Shown: positions 6,229 to 8,336 of the stretch, piece after piece | Layout of the letters: every line of letters begins with the position of its first letter | How positions within the stretch are numbered: the stretch's first letter is position 1 | Source of the DNA: Candidatus Binatia bacterium | GTDB taxonomy: Bacteria; Desulfobacterota_B; Binatia; UBA9968 | DNA: 8,336 nt | Direction: 5' to 3' | Assembly (NCBI GenBank): GCA_025922795.1 | Contig: JAICHC010000089.1 | Coordinates: forward strand, 1 to 8,336 | Program-made: the position numbers and the translations under genes | Notes under the pieces: generated by a model | The model's input: the letters and a program-made list of their open reading frames with translations, nothing else | What the model was told of the DNA's origin: nothing | The model's database searches: none

Positions 6229-6484
6229 TCTATGCTTAGTCTTCGGCAACTTATTTTCTCGCAGGCGGGGCAGCGGAAGTTCCGTAAGCTTGTTCGGCTT
6301 TTTAATCAGCAGGGCGAGACCCGTAACGATCAAAACTTCCATTGATAACGCGCAAGAAAGCACGCCGAAAATCCTCGTCCCTCCGAAAGGCAGCTCGAGA
6401 TCGGACGGGTATAAATCCCTGAATTTTAGTGAGGAATTATCGAGGCCGAACCGCTGCAGCAATTTGTGCGCGTTTTTTGAACAT
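6229..6484 (-). pseudogene. Possible frame-broken remnant of a small membrane protein
   Basis: The minus strand here encodes a plausible protein stretch: HKLLQRFGLDNSSLKF, then a charged segment, then a hydrophobic span IFGVLSCALSMEVLIVTGLALLI in two parts (IFGVLSCALS and MEVLIVTGLALLI), then KKPNK and a Pro/Leu-rich tail. No good start exists in that frame; only a TTG at 6462. ATG 6484, however, opens MFKKRAQIAAAVRPR and stops. Removing one A from the A6 run (6473-6478) would join that ATG to the longer frame. A GGGAGGTGA (6501-6509) lies upstream, but 16 bases from the ATG, which is long. The frame then runs on antisense through phzF to 5896, which is unlikely to be real coding. It could be a remnant, a tiny gene, or chance. 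Confidence 0.25.
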
Positions 6485-6533
6485 TCTTGTTATGTTTAAA
6501 TCACCTCCCAGAGCTTAAACTGACCCAAGAACT

Positions 6534-6604
6534 GACGGACGATTGCTGCAATCGTTCGTCGTCGCCGCTTAAGTTGACAAATCGGGAACGGCCGTCACAC
6601 GGCC
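6534..6604. terminator. Pair of stable hairpins between convergent phzF and TRAP genes
   Basis: The first hairpin pairs GACGGACGATTG (6534-6545) with CAATCGTTCGTC (6549-6560): twelve pairs with one G-U wobble and a three-base loop. The second pairs GGCCGT (6590-6595) with ACGGCC (6599-6604) around a three-base loop. Both lie where transcripts from the two sides would meet. Neither is followed by a T-tract, so ordinary intrinsic termination is uncertain; they could stabilise 3' ends. Confidence 0.4.
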
Positions 6605-6651
6605 AACGGTATCTCAGGACATTTGAGGGTTAAACAAGCTGAGAGAGCCGT

Positions 6652-8336
6652 TCAGGTTGATTTAACATCGGGCCGAAATGCCGCAGCCAGTTCCTTAGCC
6701 CGCCACGAGCGCGCCAGCCACTCGACAGTTACCAGCCCGATTGCCAGAATCAAACCAATGCCGTTAATGCCCCAGGTAAGCTCGACATAGTCCCCTTTGC
6801 CCACTACCGGGATCAGCAAAGCGACCGCCGCGCTAATAAATAGAGCCCGCTTGAAGGCGACAATGCGCTGGAATAGATACCCTGTCATGCCGATTCCGAG
6901 CAAAATTGAACCAATCACGGCGGTCACCACTGAAAGCATCACGATATACCAGCGTCCGTACAGCAGCAAGGAAGGCGAGAACACGAAGAGAAAAGGAATG
7001 ATGTAAGCGATAGAACATAGCCGCATGGCTTCCCAGCCTGTGCGAATGGGATCGGTTTTTCCGATCGTCGCAGCCGCGTAGCTGGCGATACAGACGGGGG
7101 GCGTCACCATGCTCAGCATGCCGAAGTAGAAAATAAACATGTGAGCGGCGATGGGTAGAATGCCCAACTTCGCCAAGCCCGGCGCCACCAGCACCGCCAG
7201 CAGAACGTAAACCGCAGTGGTTGGCATGCCCATGCCGAGAATAATGCTCACGACGGCCGTCAAGATCAGCAGCAGAACCGCGTTGCTCTGGCCCAGATTT
7301 AGCAAGGTAAGAGTCAGCGTGAAACCGAGACCTGAGAGTTGCAACACGCCGATGACAACGCCCGCCAACCCAGTAATCGCAGCAATTTCAAGCAAGCCAC
7401 GCCCCGTAGAAAGCAGCATGTTTAAAACCTGGCGCGGTCCCATCTTCACTCCCGGCGTAAACAATCCCACGACGAGGGCGGATAACGCAGCGAGCAGACC
7501 CGACTCTTCCGGGCGATGATTGAGGAAGAACATGAAGACGATCAGAACCACCAGCGGGACCACGAATCCCGCCGAGCGCTTCATTACCAGCAGAAGCCGC
7601 GGCAGATCCGCGCTAGGTAAACCATGCATGCCACTACGCGCCGCCAGAAGATCTACCTGGATAAAAAGCGCCACGTAGTAAAGAACCGCAGGCACCAAGG
7701 CGGCCAGCGCTACCTCCGCGTAGGGCATCCCTAGATACTCCGCGATGAGAAATGCGGCGGCGCCCATCACCGGGGGCATGATTTGTCCGCCCGTCGATGC
7801 CACCGCCTCGATTGCGGACGCCACCGGCGCCGGATAGCCGGCCTTTTTCATCATCGGAATCGTAAACGCCCCATCAACGACGACATTGGCTACGGCGCTG
7901 CCGCTGATATTGCCGAATAAGCTCGACGACATAATAGCAATCTTCGCCTGTCCCCCACGAAACCGTCCCATAGCAGCAAGCGCAAAATCGCTGAGAAACG
8001 CGGCGCCGCCGACGGCGTGTAACGCCTCGCCGAAAAGAATAAAAACCAAGACGATGCCGGACCCGACCTGTAGCGGCAAGCCGAAGATTCCATTGGCATC
8101 GAGATAAAGGTAGGTAGCGAGTCGCGGGACCGACCAGCCGCGACCGTAGAAATCGCCCGGAAAGATATAGGCGAACAGAGCGTACAGGACGAAGGTAATC
8201 GCTATGATGACAAGCGGCCACCCGATGAGTCTACGGGAGCCTTCCGCCAGCAACAGCACGGTTAAGCTGCCGAGCACCATGCTCTGGTTGGTGATCTCGC
8301 CAAGCGTATCAGCAAGTTTGGGGTACTCAAAAAAGA
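6652..8336 (-). CDS. TRAP transporter fused permease (DctQM type, TAXI-like), N-terminus outside the window
   Basis: Inner-membrane permease of a tripartite ATP-independent periplasmic transporter, which imports organic acids using an ion gradient and a separate binding protein. An internal ATG at 8280 is not the real start: the frame stays open to the window edge, adding FFEYPKLADTLGEITNQS, so 560 residues are seen. Fused permeases are longer by roughly 100 or more N-terminal residues. Numbered from that ATG, large-subunit marks are SGSAVAN (126-132), ASTGGQIMPPVMGAAAF (161-177), LGMGMPTTAVYVL (348-360) and SMVTPPV (390-396), among many hydrophobic helices. The last ~130 residues add further membrane segments, as in fused TAXI-type permeases. 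No binding-protein gene is visible; it may lie beyond the right edge. The substrate is not predictable. Confidence 0.93.
   Translation of the reverse strand, partial: FFEYPKLADTLGEITNQSMVLGSLTVLLLAEGSRRLIGWPLVIIAITFVLYALFAYIFPGDFYGRGWSVPRLATYLYLDANGIFGLPLQVGSGIVLVFILFGEALHAVGGAAFLSDFALAAMGRFRGGQAKIAIMSSSLFGNISGSAVANVVVDGAFTIPMMKKAGYPAPVASAIEAVASTGGQIMPPVMGAAAFLIAEYLGMPYAEVALAALVPAVLYYVALFIQVDLLAARSGMHGLPSADLPRLLLVMKRSAGFVVPLVVLIVFMFFLNHRPEESGLLAALSALVVGLFTPGVKMGPRQVLNMLLSTGRGLLEIAAITGLAGVVIGVLQLSGLGFTLTLTLLNLGQSNAVLLLILTAVVSIILGMGMPTTAVYVLLAVLVAPGLAKLGILPIAAHMFIFYFGMLSMVTPPVCIASYAAATIGKTDPIRTGWEAMRLCSIAYIIPFLFVFSPSLLLYGRWYIVMLSVVTAVIGSILLGIGMTGYLFQRIVAFKRALFISAAVALLIPVVGKGDYVELTWGINGIGLILAIGLVTVEWLARSWRAKELAAAFRPDVKST

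Larger units (their letters stand above)
6229..6651. other. 423-bp convergent gap without a confident gene
   Basis: This is the gap between the phzF stop and the TRAP permease stop. The first two thirds hold the doubtful minus-strand remnant. A weak plus-strand terminator is possible at about 6282-6303: CCG (6282-6284) and CGG (6295-6297), or AAGC (6286-6289) and GCTT (6297-6300), followed by a five-T run. The last third holds two stable hairpins at 6534-6560 and 6590-6604. I saw no tRNA, no mobile-element ends and no intact reading frame that looks real. Confidence 0.5.

Noticed and set aside
5896..6462. 188-residue minus-strand frame overlapping the 3' end of phzF
   Set aside because: Most of it is antisense to well-conserved phzF, and it begins at a TTG without a ribosome site; only the part beyond phzF is kept as a doubtful remnant.
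6290..6499. 69-residue plus-strand frame in the convergent gap
   Set aside because: No ribosome binding site, non-ATG start and no recognisable sequence features; the opposite strand reads more like protein.
1..8336. CRISPR array, tRNA/rRNA genes, insertion sequences, toxin-antitoxin or defence genes
   Set aside because: No regularly spaced repeats, cloverleaf-like segments, transposase motifs or small paired genes were seen on either strand.

Overview
The window reads as ordinary chromosome from a moderately GC-rich, uncultured-type bacterium. By eye GC is roughly in the mid to high fifties. No marker gene fixes the taxon. The fused TAXI-type TRAP permease, the short-loop FMN hydroxy-acid oxidase, the TenA/PqqC-fold protein and a two-hairpin interspersed repeat together suggest a soil or sediment Desulfobacterota, Binatota or Tectomicrobia-like lineage. 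That is a guess from experience, not a result.

Layout, left to right. Positions 1-126 hold no gene I can decide on. queF (127-483, minus) makes the queuosine precursor preQ1. Divergent from it is a heme-oxygenase-fold protein of the TenA/PqqC group (607-1398, plus). A convergent gap with small inverted repeats follows. Next come two minus-strand genes: ilvD (2867-4540), the branched-chain amino-acid dihydroxy-acid dehydratase, and downstream of it an FMN-dependent alpha-hydroxy-acid oxidase (1509-2585). The 281-bp gap between these two carries a terminator-like hairpin, a 56-bp two-hairpin repeat, a good candidate promoter and two palindromes. Divergent from ilvD are a secreted protein of unknown function (4694-5299, plus) and a PhzF-family isomerase (5353-6228, plus), probably one transcript. 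A 423-bp region without a confident gene (6229-6651) follows; it may hold a frame-broken remnant of a small membrane protein and has two strong hairpins. The window closes with the C-terminal 560 residues of a fused TRAP transporter permease (6652-8336, minus) whose N-terminus lies outside.

The genes do not form one obvious pathway. Several handle small organic or 2-oxo/2-hydroxy acids (IlvD, the hydroxy-acid oxidase, TRAP uptake), but the strand changes argue against a single operon. I found no defence system, mobile element, CRISPR array, RNA gene or clear new multi-gene system. The most useful leads are: two genes that look leaderless (queF and the secreted protein) with the same promoter-to-start geometry; the diiron-ligand-like residue set in the TenA/PqqC-fold protein; the reduced loop and altered active-site positions of the hydroxy-acid oxidase; and the two-hairpin repeat.
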